64,000 bases of DNA, taken from assembly GCA_016744415.1 (NCBI GenBank), contig JADGEL010000002.1, positions 124,001-188,000 of the forward strand. Direction: 5' to 3'. Positions 17,124-25,394 of this stretch are shown piece by piece. Source of the DNA: Flavobacteriaceae bacterium. Its GTDB lineage: Bacteria > Bacteroidota > Bacteroidia > Flavobacteriales > Flavobacteriaceae. The notes below the pieces were generated by a model. That model made no database searches, was not told where the DNA came from, and worked only from the letters and a program-made list of their open reading frames with translations. A program made the position numbers and the translations under genes. How positions within the stretch are numbered: the first letter of the stretch is position 1; every line of letters begins with the position of its first letter.

Positions 17124-17953
17124 TTAGTTGATAGTCCGCAACGCCAATCGTAGCCCTATTGAACTGTATCCATTTTTTGGAGGGTCTTGAAATCTGGTTG
17201 TTGCTTTTGTATTTAATTCGGACCCAAACCAACTTCCACCTCTCACAATTTTCTTTTCTCCGTTTTCTGACCCCATTGGATTTTCCTTTTCTCCTTCTTT
17301 ATATTCGCTAAACCAGTCATAACACCATTCTGATAAGTTCCCCCTTAAATCGTATATGCCTAAAGCATTTGGTAATTTTTCTCCAACAGGATGCACTTGT
17401 TTATTACTGTTATTTCTATACCAAGCAATAGAGTCTAAAGGTATTTTAGTATTTGAAAAAGATTTACAAGTATATTCCCACTGTGCCTCTGTTGGTAAGC
17501 TAAACTTATATCCTTCTGGCAAAATATCATTTTTGTTTCTATTTAGCTTTTCACAAAGCTGAATGCAATCATCCCAAGAAATAAAATACATAGGTAGAGA
17601 ATCTCCAACACCTCTAATTTTCCATTCTTTGTTTTGTTTTTTTGTTGCTCTAGCAAAGTAGATTTCATAAACCAAGTCCATTGTTTTTGGGTGATTTCAT
17701 ATTTACTCAACCAAAAGCCTTCATTTATTTTAACCCTATGGGTTGGTTTATTTTTATGTTTCACAATGTCATTTTCGTCACTTCCCATCATAAAATCTCC
17801 TTTTGGCACCCAGATCATATCTATATTATTATCATCCCCTAAATGTATAATAAATGATTTCTCATTTTGTATTTTGACATCAACTCTTTGTTTTGAATCT
17901 TCACATGATATTAAGAGAAAATTTAGCAAGATAATGTATACTAATTTTTGCAT
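17124..17953 (-). pseudogene. FGE/SUMF1-domain lipoprotein, frameshifted
   Basis: Two overlapping frames together make one SUMF1-domain protein (PF03781) of about 275 aa. The N-part has a lipobox (LLISC, Cys17), 'MIWVPKGDFMMGSD' and 'KYEITQKQW'. The C-part has 'SLPTEAQWEYTC', 'DLRGNLSEWCYDWF', 'IVRGGSWFGSE' and 'IGLRLALR'. The frame breaks at a run of seven A on the coding strand (17637-17643 on plus); one more A would restore it. True formylglycine-generating enzymes carry two active-site cysteines just after RGGSW. Here the region reads GSWFGSELNTKATTRFQ with no cysteine. It is therefore unlikely to activate the local sulfatases even if the frame is whole. The break may be real decay, slippage-based variation or a base-call error. 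Confidence 0.7.
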
Positions 17954-17956
17954 TAC

Positions 17957-18826
17957 CTAATTTGTTAGAGATGTAGGGGCTCTTGTTAAATAACCCAATG
18001 AGATTAAAAATAAATCTGTTTTTAATAGCATATCATCTTTATATTTTATCAATTTATTTTTTCCATATAAACCATGTTCACCATCTTCATATAAATGTAA
18101 ATCACATCTACTCCCTACTTCTTCCATTTTTTGTTTATACTTTTTCACAGTTTCAACAGCTATGAGTTTATCCTTTGTCCCTAAAAAAACAATAGTAGGA
18201 GGAGCGCCTTTGGTAATATTATGCATGGGCGAAATTTCTTTATAACGCTCTTTAAATTTTTTATACCCAAACCCTTCTTCGCTATTATCAAATACAGGAA
18301 ATAACAAAACAAGTGCATTGGGTTTTGAACTTATTGTTAAGTCTTCACCTTCTTCTTCCAAACCAATAATGTTTCCGGCTGCTGCTGCCAAATGCCCTCC
18401 TGCAGAACTGCCACCAGCAATAACTTTATTTTTATCAATACCAAGCTCTAGAGCATGCTCTCTTAAATAACGGATTGCCGATTTTGCGTCATTAACAGAT
18501 TCAAACGGAGTAGTACCATGTGTATTTCTAATTCGATATTCGGCAGTTATAGCAACAATGCCTCTATTAGCAAAATAATTTGCTTCAGCTAAAAATTTCT
18601 TATAACTACCACCAACCCATCCACCACCGTGGAAATAGATTAATACTGGAGTTTTGTCTGTTTTCTTATGACCTTCAGGATAAAAGACATGTAGGTTTAA
18701 AGAAATAGTATCAATGGTTTTATAAACTATTTTTTCTGTCACGCTATTTTTAATTGTATTTTGGCTATATATGTTAGCCAAAAATAGTAGTGCTAAGATT
18801 ACCGTAATTCTTCTCTTCATTTTCAA
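17957..18826 (-). CDS. secreted alpha/beta-hydrolase esterase (HSL-like)
   Basis: A 289-aa protein with a signal peptide. It has the oxyanion-hole motif HGGGW (66-70) and the nucleophile elbow GGSSAGG (Ser141). The acid is a probable Asp in 'FLGTKDKLI', and the His lies in 'EDGEHGLYG'. These define the hormone-sensitive-lipase/BD-FAE-like group, many members of which are acetyl- or feruloyl-type carbohydrate esterases in PULs. It is separated by 3-4 bp from the FGE-like gene and from the sulfatase upstream, so it belongs tightly to the operon. Removal of ester groups from the glycan is inferred. Confidence 0.85.
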   Translation of the reverse strand: MKMKRRITVILALLFLANIYSQNTIKNSVTEKIVYKTIDTISLNLHVFYPEGHKKTDKTPVLIYFHGGGWVGGSYKKFLAEANYFANRGIVAITAEYRIRNTHGTTPFESVNDAKSAIRYLREHALELGIDKNKVIAGGSSAGGHLAAAAGNIIGLEEEGEDLTISSKPNALVLLFPVFDNSEEGFGYKKFKERYKEISPMHNITKGAPPTIVFLGTKDKLIAVETVKKYKQKMEEVGSRCDLHLYEDGEHGLYGKNKLIKYKDDMLLKTDLFLISLGYLTRAPTSLTN

Positions 18827-18830
18827 TTCC

Positions 18831-20369
18831 TTAATTCATCTTTTTTTTCTTCTTCGCTTTTTTTTCCTTTTTTGCTGCAGCCTTAATTTTAATTTTATCC
18901 AACTGTTCATCAGACATTAATGAGCGTTTTGTTGGATAGTCATTATCTATATATTCTTGCATTTTTTCTGGGTTATCAACATTTTCTAACATCACTAAAA
19001 CTGGGTCATTCTTCTCTTTCATCCATTGTTTTAGATTGTTTCTATACTGCTCAATCTCATCTTTATATGCAGGGTCGTTAATTAAGTTATTTATACCATC
19101 AGGATCTTTTTGTACATCATAAAACTCTTCTAAAACGCGATGTCTAAAAAACGTTACAAACTCTAAATGTTCTGGATAATTTTTTTCAATGTCTTTATTT
19201 ATTTCACCTTCATTAGAATTTCTATACGCATCACCCGTTGGACTCCAAGGGTTAAAAATATATCGAAACTCCTTAGTTCCATACGAACGAATTGGAGTTG
19301 CTTTACCTCCAATTTTATAATCTATTTCACCAATGGTAAAATCTCGACCTTCTTGTTTTTCTTCTTTTAATAATGATAAAATTGATTTGCCATCAAACTC
19401 TTGATCTACTTTAATTCCGGTTGCTTCTAAAAAAGTTGGGAAAATATCAACTTCAGATATCATGTGTTCTGTATCAATCAGTCCTTCTTTCATATTACCA
19501 GGAAAATGCACATAAAAAGGCGTTTTGGTACTCGAAACATAGGTGTTTGCTTTGGCAAATGGAAATGGAGAACCATTGTCAGACAAAACTATAATAATAG
19601 TATTGTCATAAACTCCAGATTCTTTAATGACTTTCATCACCTCTCCAAAGGTGTCATCAAACCTTCTAACAGAATTATAGTAGTGACTCAATTCTAATTT
19701 TACTTGATCTGTTTGAGGCATATATGCTGGCACTTCAACGTCATCTGTTGTAAATAATTTTGAAGGCTCCTCTGCACCTTTCATCTTTCTCCCATTTGGA
19801 TCGTGAAAGCCTCTATGCGGATCATGAGAATTAATCATAAAATAAAAAGGCTTCCCTTCCTTTTTACATTTTTCGATAAATAATTTTGTGTTTTCTGAAT
19901 ATTTTTTTGGACTTCTACCAGCTCCTAAATCACCGTAATCTTGTTCAAAATCCCATTTAAAATTCAAATCGGGAGTTGAATGCCCAACCTTACCTAATAT
20001 TCCAGTTAAATACCCATTATCTTGAAAAACTTGCATTGCCGTTGCCACCTCTTTTTTCTGATGAATAAAGCCCATCATTTCACTAGTTACACCATATAAT
20101 CCTGTAGCCATTATAGATCTACTCGGTTGACAAATTGGTGTAGCAGTATGTGCTTCGGCAAACTGGACACCTTCTTTTGCAAATGCATCCATTTGCGGAG
20201 TTAAATTTGGGATATCTCTACCAAAAGAATTTACAGCTTCATAGCCTAAATCATCTGCAGTAATAAGAATAACGTTTAATGGTGTTTTAGATTTTTGTGA
20301 AAATCCATTTGTTGCAGTAAATATTAACGTGACTAAGAGTAAGTTCTTAATTGTATTTAAATTCATCAT
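18831..20369 (-). CDS. S1-type sulfatase (sulfatase A)
   Basis: 512 aa with signal peptide (ends near NGFSQ). The formylglycine signature is C-Q-P-S-R with T-G four residues later (Cys80 to Gly90, 'ICQPSRSIMATG'). Metal ligands include 'ITADDLGYE' (Asp39-Asp40) and 'VLSDNGSPFPF'. 'INSHDPHRGFHDP' is typical of the heparan-N-sulfatase-like branch. The last 20 residues are a Lys-rich tail. Cys-type sulfatases need post-translational conversion of the Cys to formylglycine; no competent maturase is in this window. It hydrolyses sulfate esters in the periplasm or at the surface. The substrate position is unknown. Confidence 0.9.
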   Translation of the reverse strand: MMNLNTIKNLLLVTLIFTATNGFSQKSKTPLNVILITADDLGYEAVNSFGRDIPNLTPQMDAFAKEGVQFAEAHTATPICQPSRSIMATGLYGVTSEMMGFIHQKKEVATAMQVFQDNGYLTGILGKVGHSTPDLNFKWDFEQDYGDLGAGRSPKKYSENTKLFIEKCKKEGKPFYFMINSHDPHRGFHDPNGRKMKGAEEPSKLFTTDDVEVPAYMPQTDQVKLELSHYYNSVRRFDDTFGEVMKVIKESGVYDNTIIIVLSDNGSPFPFAKANTYVSSTKTPFYVHFPGNMKEGLIDTEHMISEVDIFPTFLEATGIKVDQEFDGKSILSLLKEEKQEGRDFTIGEIDYKIGGKATPIRSYGTKEFRYIFNPWSPTGDAYRNSNEGEINKDIEKNYPEHLEFVTFFRHRVLEEFYDVQKDPDGINNLINDPAYKDEIEQYRNNLKQWMKEKNDPVLVMLENVDNPEKMQEYIDNDYPTKRSLMSDEQLDKIKIKAAAKKEKKAKKKKKMN

Positions 20370-20377
20370 TATATTAT

Positions 20378-21781
20378 TTATCTTTTTAATTCTGTTCTTC
20401 TTATTCTTTTTTCTTCAAAAGGGAACTCAGTTTTTGAATTTCCAAATTGAGCTGGAATATTTTTAGAGTCCCACTTTTTATAGATTGCTAATAAATCAGC
20501 TACTAGATCGAAGTGTTTTTCTGAAAGATCTGTTGTTTCGTTGGGATCATTCTGTAAATTATAGAGTTCAATATTTTTATCCATTTTTACAATTTTCCAC
20601 TCATCATTTCTCATTGCAAAATGCTTGCCTCTTTTCCAATACAACTCATTATGTGGAGAGGCATCTTTTTCTCCAATAATATAAGGAGTAAGATTTACAC
20701 CATCAAGATTCATAGTAACATCGGTTTCTAAACCAGTAGCAATCATTATTGTAGGCACAATATCTAAAGATGAAACGGGTTTTTTAAATAGCTTATTTAC
20801 AGGATAATGCCCTTTCCATTGTACTAAAAAAGGAACATGAATGCCCCCTTCATATTTTTGACCCTTTTCTCCTTTTAAAGGTAAATTATATGAAAAATTA
20901 CCTTTTGGTTTCCCTCCATTATCACTTAAAAAGAATATCAAAGTATTTTCTTCTAGTCCTAATTCTTTAAGTGTTGTCATAATCTCTCCAATACTTTTAT
21001 CCATTGCAAAATTCATTGCCGCCAATAATCTTCGATTAGGGTTTTTAATTGTATCAAATAGTTTTAAGTATTCATCTGTAGCTTGTAATGGCGTGTGTAC
21101 GGCATTATAAGGAACATATAAAAAGAATGGATTTTTTGCATTCCGTTTAATAAATGAAATAGATTCTCTTGTAATAGCATCAGTATAATATTCTTCTTCA
21201 AGCTCTAATTCATTATTATTTCGCATATATTTTTTTTCAGAATTTAGAGGGTCTATATATAAAGCAGCTCCTTCTAAAAATCCAAAAAACTCATCAAAAC
21301 CCCTATTTAAAGGAAATAAGTCTGTATCTCCACTTTCACCTCCTATATGCCATTTTCCGAAACAGGCAGTATTATAACCAATCGTTTTTAATCGTTTAGA
21401 AATCAATTTTTCTGATAATGGGACTCCAACTTTAACAGTAGCTGTTTTTTTTCTTGGTCCAGGTAAATTTTCAAATCCAAAACGTTGCTGGTATCTACCA
21501 GTTAATAGACCAGCTCTAGTTGGACTACAAATTGAAGCTGTTACGTAACCATTAGTAAAGGTTATACCATTTGTAGCAAGTGCATCAATATTTGGTGTAG
21601 GTATATCTTTACAGCCATTATAACCAACATCAGCAAAACCTAAATCATCTGCTAAAAGAATGATAATATTTGGTTTTTCTAATTTTGAAATTGAATCTGT
21701 TGCTTTAATTTTTTTGTTGGTTGTACAACTTAAAATTACAGCAAAAAAGATGATGTTCAGAAGAATTAACTTATAATTCAT
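20378..21781 (-). CDS. S1-type sulfatase lipoprotein (sulfatase B)
   Basis: About 467 aa from ATG 21781. A start at 21841 would add 20 residues ahead of a clear lipoprotein signal (NIIFFAVILSC, Cys19), so the internal ATG is preferred. The signature is C-S-P-T-R...T-G (Cys85, 'ICSPTRAGLLTGRY'). The metal site is 'LLADDLGFADVGY' and 'FLSDNGGKPKGN'. This pattern (DVGYNG, RYQQRFGFE) groups it with sulfatase D at 34.4 kb, suggesting two paralogs of one subfamily. Likely tethered to the periplasmic face of a membrane. A 128-bp gap separates it from sulfatase C, the largest in the train. Confidence 0.9.
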   Translation of the reverse strand: MNYKLILLNIIFFAVILSCTTNKKIKATDSISKLEKPNIIILLADDLGFADVGYNGCKDIPTPNIDALATNGITFTNGYVTASICSPTRAGLLTGRYQQRFGFENLPGPRKKTATVKVGVPLSEKLISKRLKTIGYNTACFGKWHIGGESGDTDLFPLNRGFDEFFGFLEGAALYIDPLNSEKKYMRNNNELELEEEYYTDAITRESISFIKRNAKNPFFLYVPYNAVHTPLQATDEYLKLFDTIKNPNRRLLAAMNFAMDKSIGEIMTTLKELGLEENTLIFFLSDNGGKPKGNFSYNLPLKGEKGQKYEGGIHVPFLVQWKGHYPVNKLFKKPVSSLDIVPTIMIATGLETDVTMNLDGVNLTPYIIGEKDASPHNELYWKRGKHFAMRNDEWKIVKMDKNIELYNLQNDPNETTDLSEKHFDLVADLLAIYKKWDSKNIPAQFGNSKTEFPFEEKRIRRTELKR

Positions 21782-21909
21782 TTTAGTTTTTTTTCTACTT
21801 TTTGAGAATAGCCAACTTGTAACATCATAATTATAGCGCAAATAAAACCTTTGACTTTGAGATTTTAAAATTCATTTTTATATATTTTTTTGATCTGTAA
21901 AGACCTTAA

Positions 21910-23532
21910 CTATCCTTTTAGGAATGTTTTATTTTTCAGGTTCACTTTCTTTTTAGAATTCTTTTTTTTACGATGATTTGGAGATTGCACATAAGGTTTT
22001 TTAAAATGCTCTTTCGGCACTTTATACTGTTCTCTTTTTAAAGCTAATTCGGCTATTAATTCATCAATCTTACTTTGGTATTTAGGATTTCCATAAAGGT
22101 TATTTACCTCATCAGGATCATTTTCTAAATCGTAAAATTCGAAGACATTATCCGTATAATAATTTATTAATTTGTAGGTATCCGTTCTAACACCATCATG
22201 TCTTGGCACATTGTGTTTTCCATGATCGTAATAATGATAATAAATAGCTTTTTCCCCTTTAATATCTTTACCTGTTATTAAATCTGGTTGAATAGAAACA
22301 CCTTGCATATCACCAGGGATTTTTACACCTGCTGCATCTAAAATTGTAGGGGCGAGATCAATATTTTGAACCATTGTTGTTATTTTGGTTCCATCTTTTA
22401 TTTTTGAAGGCCAACGTATTAAAATTGGCATCTTTACACCATCTTCATACATAAATCTTTTTTCGGCAAACCCGTGCTGTCCTGTAAAGTAACTTTGGTC
22501 TGATGCATATATAATTATAGTGTTTTCCTTCAGTTTTGGATGTTGGTCTAAATAGGCAAGAATCTTCCCTACATTATCATCAATACCATCAACACACCTG
22601 AGATAATCTTTTATGAATTGCTGATATGCATAACTTCTCTTTTGTTTATCAGTTTTCAGTTTTCCTTCTGCTATTAATTTGCGTTCTTTTAAAGTTTCAA
22701 CATCTTTAAATGAATGCCATTTTTTGCGTTGCTCATCTGTCATTCTATCAAAGTAAATATTCTTAGAAAAATCATGTTCTTCATATAGCTTACCAGGTTT
22801 ATACGGCACTTTCATCCATGCTTTAGCGCCATAAGACTCTCTAGTTTCAAAGCTATCATATAAAGTTTTAGGCTCAGCAATTGTATCGTTTACATAGCTA
22901 TCTAAATATCTAAATGCTGGCATTCTAGGAACATGTGTCGCTTTAAAATGAACAAATAAGCAAAAAGGATTCTCTGAATTTTCATTTAACCAGTCTAACG
23001 AATCATCTGTAATTATATCTGTTGAATAGCCGTCTTCTACGGTTTCTTTTCCATTGCTAGATATAAAATCTGGGTTGTAATAAAAACCTTGCCCACCAGC
23101 TCCTTTTAATATTTTCCAAGAAGCAAATGAATCACCAGGTGGTGAGTTTAAATGCCATTTTCCAAATACAACCGTTTGGTATCCTGCCTTCTTTAGTTCT
23201 CTTGGAAATGTAGTTTGAGTATTGTCATACTTAAACCCATTTCCCATTACACCATGCAAATGACTATGTTTACCTGTTAAAATGCTTGCTCTACTTGGAC
23301 CACAAATTGAATTGGCATTAAAGCTGTTTAGCATAATAGCACCTTCATCAGCAATTCTATCAATATTTGGTGTATGGTTTAACCCAGATCCATAGGCACT
23401 AATAGTTCTATTAGCATGATCATCGGCCATTATAATAATAATATTTGGCTTTTCATTACCTTGCTGTTCTTGGCTATAACAAAAATTACTTATTACAAGT
23501 AGAATCAATAAAACTATGTTGCTTTTTCTCAT
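21910..23532 (-). CDS. S1-type sulfatase (sulfatase C)
   Basis: 540 aa with signal peptide (LLVISNFCYS). The formylglycine motif is C-G-P-S-R...T-G (Cys77, 'ICGPSRASILTGKH'). The metal site is 'IMADDHANRTISAYG', and the late motif is 'YASDQSYFTGQHGFAEKRFM'. The 'DDHANRTISAYG' and 'YASDQSYFTGQHG' patterns match sulfatase E at 37.6 kb, so these two are close paralogs. The C-terminus is a long basic tail (about 40 residues, Lys-rich). It is followed closely by sulfatase B and preceded by a small helical secreted protein. Exo- or endo-mode cannot be read. Confidence 0.9.
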   Translation of the reverse strand: MRKSNIVLLILLVISNFCYSQEQQGNEKPNIIIIMADDHANRTISAYGSGLNHTPNIDRIADEGAIMLNSFNANSICGPSRASILTGKHSHLHGVMGNGFKYDNTQTTFPRELKKAGYQTVVFGKWHLNSPPGDSFASWKILKGAGGQGFYYNPDFISSNGKETVEDGYSTDIITDDSLDWLNENSENPFCLFVHFKATHVPRMPAFRYLDSYVNDTIAEPKTLYDSFETRESYGAKAWMKVPYKPGKLYEEHDFSKNIYFDRMTDEQRKKWHSFKDVETLKERKLIAEGKLKTDKQKRSYAYQQFIKDYLRCVDGIDDNVGKILAYLDQHPKLKENTIIIYASDQSYFTGQHGFAEKRFMYEDGVKMPILIRWPSKIKDGTKITTMVQNIDLAPTILDAAGVKIPGDMQGVSIQPDLITGKDIKGEKAIYYHYYDHGKHNVPRHDGVRTDTYKLINYYTDNVFEFYDLENDPDEVNNLYGNPKYQSKIDELIAELALKREQYKVPKEHFKKPYVQSPNHRKKKNSKKKVNLKNKTFLKG

Positions 23533-23545
23533 TGTAAACTATAAT

Positions 23546-23905
23546 TTAGTTATTCTTTGCTGCTTTTTTCTTAGCTGCTTTTTCTTTATAGAATGCCTTT
23601 AGTTTTTTTTGATCTTCTTCACCTAATATTTCAGTCAAAGTTTTTCTAAATTCTTTGATAACAGGTTTTTTCTTTTCTTTTAGAGCTTCTTTATCCAATC
23701 CTTCTATTTCAGCTTCTTTTTTAATTTTCATTAAATCAACATTCCTTTCTTTCATTGCATCATAAAGCAATGCTGCTGTTTCATCATCTAACTCTAATGA
23801 TTCTTGAATTTCTGAAACATGCTGTTTTAACCTATCTGCTTTTTTATCTTGTGAAAATCCAACGGTTGAAATTAATACGAATACTATTAATACTAAATTT
23901 TTCAT
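23546..23905 (-). CDS. small secreted charged helical protein
   Basis: 119 aa with signal peptide (MKNLVLIVFVLISTVGFS). The mature part is almost entirely Lys/Glu-rich helix ('SEIQESLELDDETAALLYDA', 'EEDQKKLKAFYKEKAAKKK'). The layout recalls Spy/CpxP-like or DUF4890-like periplasmic proteins, but no exact family is claimed. It lies between the sugar porter and sulfatase C with gaps of 26 and 13 bp. It could be a periplasmic chaperone for the abundant exported enzymes. Confidence 0.6.
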   Translation of the reverse strand: MKNLVLIVFVLISTVGFSQDKKADRLKQHVSEIQESLELDDETAALLYDAMKERNVDLMKIKKEAEIEGLDKEALKEKKKPVIKEFRKTLTEILGEEDQKKLKAFYKEKAAKKKAAKNN

Positions 23906-23931
23906 TTTTTTATGATTTTATTAAATTAACT

Positions 23932-25383
23932 CTAATTTTTATTTTCTTTAACAAATAACGTTTCCATTTCTTCTAATGTCTTTCCTTTAGTTTCTGGGAT
24001 GAATTTCCAAACAAAAACAATAATAATTACAATGAATACCGAAAACAAAAAATACGGTAAGGCATTATTCCAAACTCCACCATCAACTTGTAGTTTATTA
24101 GCATCACTCTCAACAATCATAGGGAAAGTTTGAGATACAAAATAGTTTGCTAACCATTGAGCTGCAACTGCAATAGACATGGCGACACTTCTTATTTTAT
24201 TTGGAAATATTTCTGATAAAATTACCCAAACAACTGGCCCCATAGACATGGCAAAAGCACCAATAAAAATTAAGACACCAATTAAACTAATAATTCCTTC
24301 TGTTTGTGATATTGATGGTATTCCTGCAGAATTAATAGTTGAATAATCACTAAAAAATAAAGTGAACCCCATTACTAAAAAACCAATTAACATTCCAAAA
24401 CCACCAATCATCAATAAAGGTTTTCTTCCAAATTTATCTACTGCATACATTGCAATAAATGTAAAAATCAAATTAACGGTAGCTAATAATATTTGTTGTT
24501 TTAATACATCTTCTTGCCCAAAACCAAGAGCCTGTTCAAAAATATCTGCGCCGTAATACAGCACTGCATTAATTCCTGTAAATTGTTGTAGAGCAGATAG
24601 AACTGTACCAATAATAATAATTGACAGCATCGATTTAGAAAAAATTGAAACTTTTTCTGAGTTACTATCTTTATGGATAGATTCCTGAATTTCTACAAAC
24701 TCTTTATCAGCAATTTCTTGTCCGTGTATTTGTATTAAAATCATTTTTGCTTCCCCTTCTTGTCCTTTCATCATTAACCAACGTGGGCTCTTAGGAACAA
24801 AAAACAACAAAATTAAAAAGGCCATTGCAGGAATCAATTCAGACCAAAACATTTGTCTCCAACCGTATTCAATATTTTGTGCTTCGGTTAAATTATTTCC
24901 GATCATATAGGTTGCCAAAAAGACTACAAAAAAACCAATTACAATTGCCAGTTGATAAAAAGTAACCAAGGTTCCTCGTTTTTTAGCAGGAGCAATTTCT
25001 GCAATATACATCGGTGCATTCATAGATGCAATACCAATTCCAATTCCTCCCAAAATTCTAAAAATCACCAACAAGGTTGTCGTTTCTGGTAACATTGATG
25101 GCATACCGGAACCCCATGCAGAAATCGCAAAAAGAACCGCTGCAATTAGCAACGAGTTTTTTCTACCAATACGTTTACTTAATAATCCTGAAATTGCAGC
25201 ACCAAACAGAGCCCCTAATAAAGCACTACTAACAATAAATCCCTTTATTGCGCCTGTGAGTTCAAAATACTTTGAAAAGTAAAACTGTGTACCATTGATT
25301 ACTCCAGTATCATAACCAAACAATAATCCTCCAAGGGTAATTACAATTGTGATAAAATAAATATTGATTCTTTTGGTTTTCAT
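23932..25383 (-). CDS. MFS sugar porter (xylose/glucose-proton symporter type)
   Basis: 483 aa with 12 predicted membrane segments. Sugar-porter signatures are present: 'GGLLFGYDTGVINGTQFYF' in TM1, 'RIGRKNSLL' after TM2, 'PKSPRWLMMKGQ' at the end of TM6, 'QQFTGINAVLYYGADIF' in TM7 and 'PETKGKTLEEME' at the C-terminus. It imports a monosaccharide across the inner membrane, most likely the hexose released by the GH3 next door (12-bp gap). Its presence in the operon argues that the end product is a neutral sugar such as glucose rather than only an uronic acid. Substrate is inferred. Confidence 0.9.
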   Translation of the reverse strand: MKTKRINIYFITIVITLGGLLFGYDTGVINGTQFYFSKYFELTGAIKGFIVSSALLGALFGAAISGLLSKRIGRKNSLLIAAVLFAISAWGSGMPSMLPETTTLLVIFRILGGIGIGIASMNAPMYIAEIAPAKKRGTLVTFYQLAIVIGFFVVFLATYMIGNNLTEAQNIEYGWRQMFWSELIPAMAFLILLFFVPKSPRWLMMKGQEGEAKMILIQIHGQEIADKEFVEIQESIHKDSNSEKVSIFSKSMLSIIIIGTVLSALQQFTGINAVLYYGADIFEQALGFGQEDVLKQQILLATVNLIFTFIAMYAVDKFGRKPLLMIGGFGMLIGFLVMGFTLFFSDYSTINSAGIPSISQTEGIISLIGVLIFIGAFAMSMGPVVWVILSEIFPNKIRSVAMSIAVAAQWLANYFVSQTFPMIVESDANKLQVDGGVWNNALPYFLFSVFIVIIIVFVWKFIPETKGKTLEEMETLFVKENKN

Positions 25384-25394
25384 TTTTTGTATTA

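Noticed and set aside
17124-17953. Formylglycine-generating enzyme serving the local sulfatases
   Set aside because: The catalytic cysteine pair after RGGSW is absent and the frame is broken, so a maturase call is not supported.
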